Origin: Actinomycetes bacterium
Lineage (GTDB): Bacteria > Actinomycetota > Thermoleophilia > Solirubrobacterales > 70-9
Assembly: GCA_023434465.1 (NCBI GenBank)
Contig: JAEYSQ010000196.1
Coordinates: 1-22,571 of the forward strand
DNA: 22,571 nt
Reading direction: 5' to 3'
Shown piece after piece: positions 14,708-21,532 of this stretch; position 1 is the stretch's first letter, and every line of letters starts with the position of its first letter. The notes below the pieces were generated by a model. It was not told where the DNA came from. It was given only the letters and a program-made list of their open reading frames with translations, and made no database searches. The position numbers were made by a program, and so were the translations under genes.

Positions 14708-15975
14708 CCGAGATCTCACTCGATTCGCTTCCGGGTCCGATCGCTTCGTATGAGGCGCGCCCGGAGGAAGTAAACCGCGTCGTCCTGCTCTACTCGGGCG
14801 GTCTCGACACGAGCGTGATGCTGCACTGGATCCAGGAGGCCTACGAGGCCGAGGTGGTCACCCTGACGGTCAACCTGGGCCAGCCCGGGGAGGATTACAG
14901 CGCGATCCTCGACAAGGCCAAGTCGATGGGGGCGGTCGAAACCGTTGTGATCGACGCCCGCGAGGAGTTCGCCGAGGACTTCGTGCTGCCGGCGATCAAG
15001 GCGAACGCACTCTACGGTGGCGGCTATCCGCTCTTCACCTCGCTCGGCCGGCCTTTGATCGGCAAGCTCGGGGTCGAGGTCGCCGCCGAGTACGGCTGCG
15101 ACACGCTCGCCCACGGCTGTACCGGCAAAGGAAACGACCAGGTCCGGCTCGAGGGCACCGTCGCCACGCTAAATCCCGAGCTGAAAATGATCGCTCCCGT
15201 CCGGGCGTGGCAGATCGGCCGGGAGGAGGAACTCGAGTATTGCCGCACCCACGGAATCCCGCTCAAGGGCGGAACCTCCGAGTCCCCGTACTCGATCGAC
15301 GACAACCTCTGGGGCCGTTCCTCGGAGGGCAAGGCGATCGAGCAGCTCGACGCCGAGCCGCCGGCCGACGTCTTCCAGCTGGTCACCCGGCCTGAAGAAG
15401 CGCCGGACGAGCCGGAGTACGTGGAAATCGGTTTCGAAGCGGGCCGACCGGTCTCCTTCAACGGCGAACGACTCGACCTTGTGCCGCTACTCGAAGCGGC
15501 AGCCGAAGCGGGCTGCCGGCATGGCTGCGGAATCGTCGACCACATCGAGGACCGGATCGTCGGCCTCAAGGTGCGGGACATCTACGAGGTTCCGGCCGCA
15601 GCGTTGCTCCTCACCGCGCATCAGGATCTCGAGAAGGTCGTCTCGACCATCCACCAGAACAACTTCAAGAACACGCTCGACCGTCACTGGGCCTACATGG
15701 TGTACGCCGGACTCTGGTTCGAGCCGCTTCGCCACGATCTCGACGCGTTCATGGACTCGGCCAACGAGTTCGTCACCGGTGAGGTGAAGCTGAAGCTGTA
15801 CAAGGGATCGGTGACCCCGGTGGCCCGCAAGTCAGCGTACGCGGTCTATGACGAGAACCTCGCCTCCTTCGGGGCCTCCGGCGGCGAGTTCTCACAGAAT
15901 GCTGCCCCCGGCTTCATCGAGCTGTTCTCGTTGCAGAGCCGGATGGCCCATCAGGTTCGAAACCGGACGGACTAG
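14704..15975 (+). CDS. argG: Argininosuccinate synthase
   Basis: ArgG joins citrulline and aspartate with ATP to make argininosuccinate, the penultimate step to arginine. The 423 residues carry the PP-loop ATP site YSGGLDTS (30-37), followed by LGQPGEDY, the AHGCTGKGNDQVRLE motif and SPYSIDDNLWGRS. About 22 extra residues precede the first strand. The ATG overlaps the stop of the preceding membrane-protein gene by four bases. argH, which completes the pathway and often follows argG, is absent downstream; the next gene is a 59-codon ORF. argF (citrulline formation) is also not in the window, so both must lie elsewhere in the genome if the pathway is complete. Confidence 0.96.
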   Translation: MTEISLDSLPGPIASYEARPEEVNRVVLLYSGGLDTSVMLHWIQEAYEAEVVTLTVNLGQPGEDYSAILDKAKSMGAVETVVIDAREEFAEDFVLPAIKANALYGGGYPLFTSLGRPLIGKLGVEVAAEYGCDTLAHGCTGKGNDQVRLEGTVATLNPELKMIAPVRAWQIGREEELEYCRTHGIPLKGGTSESPYSIDDNLWGRSSEGKAIEQLDAEPPADVFQLVTRPEEAPDEPEYVEIGFEAGRPVSFNGERLDLVPLLEAAAEAGCRHGCGIVDHIEDRIVGLKVRDIYEVPAAALLLTAHQDLEKVVSTIHQNNFKNTLDRHWAYMVYAGLWFEPLRHDLDAFMDSANEFVTGEVKLKLYKGSVTPVARKSAYAVYDENLASFGASGGEFSQNAAPGFIELFSLQSRMAHQVRNRTD

Positions 15976-15991
15976 GGTAGGTTCAGGACAT

Positions 15992-15998
15992 GGAGGAA
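15992..15998 (+). promoter_or_regulatory. Strong ribosome-binding site for the 59-residue ORF
   Basis: GGAGGAA lies five bases before GTG 16004, in the 28-base gap after argG. It is strong support that the short frame is translated. A TAGGTT at 15978-15983 could be a -10 box for a separate transcript, but no good -35 is seen. Confidence 0.75.
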
Positions 15999-16003
15999 AT
16001 CAG

Positions 16004-16183
16004 GTGATCTACAAGCTGATCGGAATCGCCGTCGTCAAACTTGGCCTGCGAATCATCCGCCGCAAGGCCTCCAACAACAAGCGACTCCTGGCCGGGGCCG
16101 GGGCCGCCGCCGCGATCACGGTCGCGGCAACCACGGCTGTGGCGGTCGGCTACCTCGCCACCCGCGAAGCGCCGGAAGCCTGA
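16004..16183 (+). CDS. Small membrane protein of 59 residues, unknown function
   Basis: I do not recognise a family. The product has an amphipathic, basic N-terminal half (MIYKLIGIAVVKLGLRIIRR, then KASNNKR) and an Ala/Val-rich membrane helix at about 28-51, ending LATREAPEA. GTG 16004 has a strong GGAGGAA five bases upstream, and other starts within the frame are less well placed. It follows argG by 28 bases on the same strand and is probably the last gene of the operon, since a hairpin follows directly after its stop. The basic first helix and single membrane span suggest a small peripheral or single-pass membrane protein, but nothing indicates a link to arginine. Confidence 0.65.
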   Translation: MIYKLIGIAVVKLGLRIIRRKASNNKRLLAGAGAAAAITVAATTAVAVGYLATREAPEA

Positions 16184-16186
16184 GCG

Positions 16187-16204
16187 CCGCAAGGCATCTT
16201 GCGG
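16187..16204 (+). terminator. Hairpin after the 59-residue ORF
   Basis: CCGCAAG (16187-16193) and CTTGCGG (16198-16204) form a perfect 7-bp stem with a GCAT loop, three bases after the stop codon. There is no T-run after it, so termination would be inefficient or Rho-assisted, or the structure may simply protect the 3' end of the operon mRNA. Confidence 0.5.
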
Positions 16205-16262
16205 GTGTGGGGTGGTTCACCGGTGAGCCCGGGGATCGCGGTTACGGTGTCTGCTTCGTATT

Positions 16263-17279
16263 TTGGCTCCAACTCGAACAGTCTTCGCCGCCCTGACAGG
16301 CGGTCTCGCGCTGGTCTGCGCCTGCGCTGTTCTGCTCCTCTGGCTGAATTCCGGCCCGGCTTCGGCCGCTACCCTGGAGCAGAAGCAGGCGGCTGCCCGC
16401 GACCGGATCGAGCGGACCTCGAGCGCGATCGCGGCCGACCGCAACGACCTCGAAGCGGCGCAGGCCGAGGCCGACGAGGCGGCCTCCCGTGAATCGGATC
16501 TCAGTGGTTTGCTGGCGAGCGGCGAGCAACGCTCGGCCAGTCTCGCGACCGGGCTGGAACGAGCCGAAGTGGCCCTCGCCGCTTCGCGTAAACGGTTGGA
16601 GCGGGCCCGTAAGGTTCTGGCCGAGCGCCTGATCGAGATCTACATCAGCGGCGGTGCCCCGAACACCCTCGGCCTGGCGATGGGCGCCAGCGACTTCGAC
16701 GAACTTGCGACCGGCACCACCTACCTGAGCGCGATCCAGAACTCGGATGAAAGGCTCGCCGCCCGGGTCGCCAGCCTGAGGTCCGAACTGGACAGCAGGG
16801 TCGACGGTCTCGGACAGGCCAAGCAGGCGATCGACGACCATAACGCCGCATTGGTCGCCGCGCGCGATCAGATCGCGGCCGTCCGGTCCGCTGCCGAAGC
16901 CAGCGCGGGCACGCTCGCTTCGGCCAATGCCGCCCGTGAAGCCCGGATCGACACGTTGAAGGGCGACATTGCCGGATGGGAGAAGCAGATCGAGAAACGG
17001 CAGCAGGTCACGCCTGAAGAAGCCGAGCAGGAAGTCGAGCAGAACCTCGGCGGTCCGTACGCGATCCCGACCTACATCGTGATGTGCGAATCGGGTGGCA
17101 ACTACTCGGCGCTCAATTCGTCCAGCATGGCAGGCGGCGCGTACCAGATCATCCCCTCGACCTGGGAGGCCTACGGCGGCAGCGGCGCGTACGCCCACGA
17201 GGCACCAAAGGCCGAGCAGGACCGGGTCGCCGCCCTGATCTGGGCGGACGTCGGTTCAAGTGCCTGGAGCTGCGCCTGA
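16263..17279 (+). CDS. Secreted coiled-coil protein with Rpf-like (transglycosylase-like) domain
   Basis: The 338-residue protein is probably a peptidoglycan hydrolase outside the membrane. Residues 8-36 are a signal peptide or anchor. Residues 38-125 and 155-258 are long Ala/Glu/Arg-rich coiled coils. They flank a segment (122-160, YISGGAPNTLGLAMGASDF and following) typical of the PcsB/CwlO N-terminal domain that contacts FtsEX. Residues 268-338 match the resuscitation-promoting-factor fold: catalytic E276 in CESGGNY, then GGAYQIIPSTWEAYGG, and a closing cysteine C337 that likely pairs with C275. The start is taken as TTG 16263: the frame is closed at 16224 and no ATG or GTG occurs before it. 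No ribosome-binding site is evident, and TACGGT at 16243-16248 is a weak -10 candidate. Rpf activity is inferred from the motif. Confidence 0.88.
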   Translation: MAPTRTVFAALTGGLALVCACAVLLLWLNSGPASAATLEQKQAAARDRIERTSSAIAADRNDLEAAQAEADEAASRESDLSGLLASGEQRSASLATGLERAEVALAASRKRLERARKVLAERLIEIYISGGAPNTLGLAMGASDFDELATGTTYLSAIQNSDERLAARVASLRSELDSRVDGLGQAKQAIDDHNAALVAARDQIAAVRSAAEASAGTLASANAAREARIDTLKGDIAGWEKQIEKRQQVTPEEAEQEVEQNLGGPYAIPTYIVMCESGGNYSALNSSSMAGGAYQIIPSTWEAYGGSGAYAHEAPKAEQDRVAALIWADVGSSAWSCA

Positions 17280-17325
17280 CTTGGCTGAAGTCGGGCCGGT
17301 CTTCGCCAACCCTCCAATTTCGATC

Positions 17326-17362
17326 CGCCCGATCAGATCATCAAATATTTGATGATCGGGCG
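17326..17362. terminator. Large inverted repeat between convergent rpf-like gene and sixA
   Basis: CGCCCGATCA (17326-17335) pairs with TGATCGGGCG (17353-17362). Inside lies TCAAATATTTGA (17341-17352), itself a palindrome, and a duplicated GATCA makes a 22-base perfect palindrome at 17336-17357. The element lies 46 bases past the + strand stop and covers the last codons and stop of sixA. It can fold on either strand and is best read as a bidirectional terminator, though no U-run follows. Confidence 0.65.
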
Positions 17363-17799
17363 CGACCGGCGGCTATCTGGTTGAGTTCGGCGGGGCGGAG
17401 GAGGGCCTGGAGCTGGCTTCCCTTGATGACGGCAATTCCGCCCTTCTTCATCTTGATGCTGGCCCCGGTCAAGCGGGCGACCTCCGTCGACATGTCCGGC
17501 TCGTGGCCGACGATCAGGGTGTCGCCGCGTCCGGCAGCGAGCTCGAGGCTGTCGTAGTCGCCGGACCCGATCGCCTCGACCGCTTCGACCGAGAGGTCCA
17601 GCGATTGGCAGGCGAGGGTGGCGGTGTCGAAAGCCCGAACCTTGGGCGAGGCGAGGCAGGCGTCGACGTTCATTTCCAGTTTCGCCATCGCGAGTCCGGC
17701 CGCCCGGGCCTGCGCCTCGCCCTTTTCAGTGAGTCGGCGGGCGGCGTCACCGGCTCCCTGGTCGGGTTCGGCGTCACCATGTCTGAGGAGGTAAATCAT
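17341..17799 (-). CDS. sixA: SixA-type phosphohistidine phosphatase
   Basis: SixA proteins are small histidine phosphatases; the E. coli protein removes phosphate from histidine in phosphotransfer proteins. The 152 residues start with the catalytic RHG motif (R6-H7-G8 in LLRHGDAEP), followed by LTEKGEAQARAAG. The second catalytic histidine is H99 in VGHEPD. The length is close to that of E. coli SixA (161). ATG 17799 is chosen because the RHG motif begins five residues later, as in the family; the much longer frame that continues upstream is only antisense to dnaE. There is no Shine-Dalgarno sequence, but TAGAGT lies seven bases before the ATG. The gene is divergent from dnaE, and its physiological substrate here is unknown. 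Confidence 0.87.
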   Translation of the reverse strand: MIYLLRHGDAEPDQGAGDAARRLTEKGEAQARAAGLAMAKLEMNVDACLASPKVRAFDTATLACQSLDLSVEAVEAIGSGDYDSLELAAGRGDTLIVGHEPDMSTEVARLTGASIKMKKGGIAVIKGSQLQALLRPAELNQIAAGRARSSNI

Positions 17800-17806
17800 G
17801 GTTCCG

Positions 17807-17812
17807 ACTCTA
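17807..17812 (-). promoter_or_regulatory. Candidate -10 box (TAGAGT) for leaderless sixA
   Basis: On the - strand TAGAGT ends seven bases before the sixA ATG, so transcription would start at the start codon. No clear -35 box is seen in the GC-rich stretch upstream, and the spacer GTCGGAACC region contains no ribosome-binding site. Confidence 0.4.
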
Positions 17813-17910
17813 CCCCGGGGCGGGGTCCCCGAACCGAACCCCGGAATATGCGCAAATCGCTCCCGGGTGTGGCCGGTTCCATCAGGTGCGCTTGCCATCA
17901 TGGTGCGGCA

Positions 17911-20900
17911 ATGAGTTCGGTCGCATCCAGCAAGGGACAGGTAGTCCACCTTCACGTTCATTCCGAACATTCGGTGCTGGATGGAGCGTGCAACATCAAG
18001 GAAATGGCGGCCCGGGCGGCGGAACTGGAGATGCCAGCCCTGGCCCTCACCGACCACGGCGTCATGAACGGCGCGCTCGACATGTACAAGGCCTGCCGGG
18101 CCAATGACGTAAAGCCCATCCTCGGTATCGAGGCCTACTTCGTCGACGACCGCGAAGCGGTCAAGTCGATGGGCCGCTACGAGCGCAATCACCTCACATT
18201 GCTGGCCGAGAACAATGCCGGTTTCGAGAACCTGGTTGCCCTGTCCTCGGAAGGTTTCCTCGAGGGTTATCACCGCGGCAAGGCGAACGTGGACATGGAA
18301 CTCCTCGAACGTCACTCGGAGGGCGTGATCGCGCTGACCGGCTGCCTGCAGGCCAGGTTCGTCAAGCGGCTGGTCGAGGATCGTCCCGACGAGGCACGCG
18401 AGCATCTCGACCAGCTGATCGGGGTCTTCGGGCCGGAACAGGTCTACCTCGAGGTCCAGAAGAACGGGATCACCGAGCAGGACAAGGCGAACGAACAGAT
18501 CGCCCGGATCGCCCGGGAGATCGGGCGGCCCCTGGTCGGGACCGCCGACGTTCATTACCTGCGGGAGGAAGACCACCAGAACCACAGCGCCCTGCTCTGC
18601 GTGCAGACGAAGTCGACCCTGAGCGATCCGAAGATGAAGTTCGACACCAACGAGTTCTTCCTCAAGGACGCCGAGCGGATGCACCGTGAGTTCGCCGAGT
18701 GGCCGGAAGCGATTCCCTCGACCCTGGAGATCGCCGAACGGACCGAGATCGACATTCCGCTCGGCCGGATCCTCCTGCCGTCGTTCCCCACCGGCAGCGA
18801 AGAGACCGAATCGGAGATGCTGCGGCGGTTGGCCGAGGAGGGGCTGAGGAAGCGTTACGGCGACCCGGTCCCGGCCGAGGCGCGGGAGCGGATGGATTTC
18901 GAGCTCGGCGTGATCGAGGAGATGGGCTTCCCATCCTATTTCCTGATCGTCTGGGACTTCGTCCACTACGCGAAGGAGAACGGCATCGCGGTCGGTCCGG
19001 GGCGCGGGTCGGCTGCCGGGTCGATCGTCTCCTACTCCCTCGGCATCACCGATCTCGACCCGGTCGAGCATGATCTGCTCTTCGAACGTTTCCTCAATCC
19101 GGGTCGCAAGTCGATGCCGGACATCGACATCGATTTCTCGGTTCGGGGCAGGGACCGGATGATCGCCTACGTGACCGACAAGTACGGGGCCGATTCGGTC
19201 GCCCAGATCATCACCTTCGGCAAGATGGCGCCACGGGCTGCAGTACGCGACGCCGCCCGGGTTCACGGTTTCGATTACGCGACCGGGGACCGGCTTGCCA
19301 AGGAGATTCCGGAGCCGATCATGGGTCGCTCACCCTCCTTCGAGGAATGCCTGGCCGAGGGCCAGGATCTGCGCAAGACCTATGACTCCGACGCGGACGC
19401 GGCGAAGATCATCGACACCGCCCGGGGCCTTGAAGGGAAGATCCGCAATACCTCGATTCACGCCGCGGCGGTGGTCATTTCCGGTCGCCCGCTCAAGGAA
19501 ATCGTGCCGCTGCAGCTGGTCGAGGACAAGTCTGCGGACCCGGTCACCGGGGAGGATGGCAAGCCGGTCAAGCAGTTCAAGACGGTGACTCAGTACTCGA
19601 TGGTCCCGATCGAGGAGATCGGCCTGTTGAAGATGGACTTCCTCGGGCTGCGAAACCTCGACGTGATCGACGATGCGATCGACATCATCAAGCGGTCCCG
19701 GGGCGTCGAGATCAAGATCGACGAGATCCCGCTTGATGACCAGGTGACCTTCGACATGCTCGCCCGCGGTGATTCGGTCGGGGTGTTCCAGCTCGAGTCC
19801 GATGGCATGCGGGAGGCCATGCGCAAGGTCGTGCCGACCGAGTTCGATGACATCACCGCCCTGGTGTCGCTCTATCGGCCGGGGGCGATGAGCGAGATTC
19901 CCAAGTACGCCAAGGGCAAGCACGATCCGGAGTCGGTCGAGTACAGCGATCCGCGACTCAAGGCGATCACCGAATCGACTTACGGCTGTTTCCTCTACCA
20001 GGAGCAGCTGATGGCGGTGGCCAAGGACATGGCCGGGTTCGAGCCGTCCGAGGCCGATGACCTGCGCAAGGCGATCGGCAAGAAAAAGCGCGATCTGATG
20101 GCCGAGATGAAGCCGAAGTTCATGGAGGGACTCGCCGCCTCGGGGACCGACCCGACCCTGGCCACATTTCTCTGGAGCACGAACGAGGCGGCGGCCGACT
20201 ACTCGTTCAACAAGTCCCACGCCGCGTGTTACGCGTTGATCTCGTACCAGACCGCCTATCTCAAGGCGAACTACCCGGCCGAGTACATGGCCGCGGTGAT
20301 CTCGTCGGTGAAGAGCACCAAGGACAAGGTGCCCTTCTTCGTCAGCCACTGCTCATCGATGGGAATCCAGGTTCTGCCGCCGGACGTGAACATCTCCGAT
20401 CACAGCTTCGTGGTCGATGGCACCGACATCCGCTTCGGTCTCGACGCGGTGAAGAACGTCGGCTACTCGGCGGTCGAGGCAATCATTCACGCCCGGGAGG
20501 AGCAGCCTTTCGAATCGCTATGGGATTTCTGTGAGCGGGTCGACAACCGCGCGGTCAACAAGCGGGCGATCGAATGTCTGATCAAGTGCGGCGCGTTTGA
20601 CTCACTCCCCGGCTCCCGGCAGGGCATGCTCGAGAAGTTCGCCGATGCGGCAGCTGCCGGGGCCAAGGCCCAGTCGGATGCCATGCTGGGTCAAGCCTCG
20701 ATCTTCAGCCTCGACGGGGCGGAGGAGTCTTCTGGCGGAGGCAACCACGAGCCGATCTCGGAGATCGAGTTCGACCAGAAGGAACTGCTCGCGCTCGAGA
20801 AGGAAACGATGGGGACGTTCCTCTCGGCCCATCCGCTCGACGGGCTACGGGAAGCGATCCTGGCCGAAGCGGATTGCAGCCTCAAGGATCTCGATCACCA

Positions 20901-21435
20901 GAAAGACGGGTCCCGGGTCAAGGTCGGCGGTCTGGTCACCGCCTACAAGAAGGTACGAACCCGGGCCGGCAAGCAGATCGCGTTTGCGACCCTGAGCGAC
21001 ATCGAGCACGAGATCGAGCTGATGCTTTTCAACCTCGAGGATTCCGAGAAGCAACAGCTGGTCCAGCTCGACGAAGTCGTGATGGTGAGGGGAACCATCG
21101 ACCAGTCGGAGGAAGGGGCCAAGCTCAAGGTCAGGGACGCCGAACTGTTCAACCCGTCAGCCGCCCAGATCGAGAAGGCCAAAGAGGCTTACGAGAAGAA
21201 GAACGAACCGTTCGTGGTGCGGGTCGTCCCCGAACAGATGTCACTCGACACCCTGGAGGAGATGAGGTCGGTCTTCGACCAGCACCAGGGTGATTCCGAT
21301 GTGGTCTTGGTGGTCGACGGGGCGCGCGAGCACAAGCTCAAACTCGGTCCCGATTACCGGGTCCGGCACTCACCGGGACTCTCAACCGAGATCAATCAGA
21401 TTTTCGGCGAAGGCACCGCGGCCCGCGCGGCCTGA
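17911..21435 (+). CDS. dnaE: DNA polymerase III alpha subunit (DnaE1 type)
   Basis: This is the replicative polymerase of the chromosome. The 1174 residues are normal for DnaE. A PHP domain (about 8-270) keeps its metal-binding motifs: HLHVHSEH (13-20), LTDHG, GIEAYF, and TADVHYL. The polymerase core shows PGRGSAAGS and the catalytic aspartates D404, D406 (PDIDIDF) and D576 (LKMDFLGL). A helix-hairpin-helix region (about 815-905), a clamp-binding motif QASIF (928-932), an OB fold (about 1003-1075) and a C-terminal tail-binding domain follow. In mycobacteria an intact PHP domain gives 3'-5' proofreading, so the same is inferred. The start is ATG 17911, because the PHP domain begins a few residues later. 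A longer frame from 17503 would run through sixA on the other strand. The promoter is unclear; CATCAT nine bases upstream is weak. Confidence 0.96.
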   Translation: MSSVASSKGQVVHLHVHSEHSVLDGACNIKEMAARAAELEMPALALTDHGVMNGALDMYKACRANDVKPILGIEAYFVDDREAVKSMGRYERNHLTLLAENNAGFENLVALSSEGFLEGYHRGKANVDMELLERHSEGVIALTGCLQARFVKRLVEDRPDEAREHLDQLIGVFGPEQVYLEVQKNGITEQDKANEQIARIAREIGRPLVGTADVHYLREEDHQNHSALLCVQTKSTLSDPKMKFDTNEFFLKDAERMHREFAEWPEAIPSTLEIAERTEIDIPLGRILLPSFPTGSEETESEMLRRLAEEGLRKRYGDPVPAEARERMDFELGVIEEMGFPSYFLIVWDFVHYAKENGIAVGPGRGSAAGSIVSYSLGITDLDPVEHDLLFERFLNPGRKSMPDIDIDFSVRGRDRMIAYVTDKYGADSVAQIITFGKMAPRAAVRDAARVHGFDYATGDRLAKEIPEPIMGRSPSFEECLAEGQDLRKTYDSDADAAKIIDTARGLEGKIRNTSIHAAAVVISGRPLKEIVPLQLVEDKSADPVTGEDGKPVKQFKTVTQYSMVPIEEIGLLKMDFLGLRNLDVIDDAIDIIKRSRGVEIKIDEIPLDDQVTFDMLARGDSVGVFQLESDGMREAMRKVVPTEFDDITALVSLYRPGAMSEIPKYAKGKHDPESVEYSDPRLKAITESTYGCFLYQEQLMAVAKDMAGFEPSEADDLRKAIGKKKRDLMAEMKPKFMEGLAASGTDPTLATFLWSTNEAAADYSFNKSHAACYALISYQTAYLKANYPAEYMAAVISSVKSTKDKVPFFVSHCSSMGIQVLPPDVNISDHSFVVDGTDIRFGLDAVKNVGYSAVEAIIHAREEQPFESLWDFCERVDNRAVNKRAIECLIKCGAFDSLPGSRQGMLEKFADAAAAGAKAQSDAMLGQASIFSLDGAEESSGGGNHEPISEIEFDQKELLALEKETMGTFLSAHPLDGLREAILAEADCSLKDLDHQKDGSRVKVGGLVTAYKKVRTRAGKQIAFATLSDIEHEIELMLFNLEDSEKQQLVQLDEVVMVRGTIDQSEEGAKLKVRDAELFNPSAAQIEKAKEAYEKKNEPFVVRVVPEQMSLDTLEEMRSVFDQHQGDSDVVLVVDGAREHKLKLGPDYRVRHSPGLSTEINQIFGEGTAARAA

Positions 21436-21490
21436 GTTCCACTGGCCGTGCCGAGTTCCGCCCTCCGCGAGTGGTTGGACCTGTGGGCGA

Positions 21491-21507
21491 TCATCACATA
21501 ACGATGA
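21491..21507. promoter_or_regulatory. Inverted repeat upstream of the acyl-CoA dehydrogenase, possible operator
   Basis: TCATC (21491-21495) and GATGA (21503-21507) form a symmetric pair with a 7-base AT-rich spacer. The centre lies about 34 bases before the start codon, where a -35 box would be, and no -35 is visible. TetR-family regulators of fatty-acid genes often bind such sites; that is only a suggestion. Confidence 0.3.
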
Positions 21508-21519
21508 CATGGATCCGTG

Positions 21520-21525
21520 TAACAT
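21520..21525 (+). promoter_or_regulatory. Candidate -10 box (TAACAT) for leaderless acyl-CoA dehydrogenase mRNA
   Basis: TAACAT ends seven bases before the ATG at 21533, with no Shine-Dalgarno sequence between. The 97-base region after dnaE is richer in A and T than its surroundings near this site, as expected for a promoter. Confidence 0.45.
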
Positions 21526-21532
21526 ACGGTTC

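Noticed and set aside
16184..16262. A ydaO-type c-di-AMP riboswitch before the Rpf-like gene, as in other actinobacteria
   Set aside because: Only 79 bases are available, with one short hairpin and none of the conserved riboswitch segments recognised.
17503..17910. A longer start for dnaE at 17503
   Set aside because: The extra 136 residues are antisense to sixA and precede the normal N-terminus of the PHP domain.
17341..19266. A 641-codon open frame on the - strand across dnaE
   Set aside because: Only its C-terminal 152 codons (sixA) match a protein family. The rest is antisense to the PHP and polymerase domains of dnaE and has no motifs.
21434..21459. Direct repeat GAGTTCC twice after dnaE, and a weak CGGCC/GGCCG pairing
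   Set aside because: Both are short and expected by chance in GC-rich DNA; no convincing terminator could be built.
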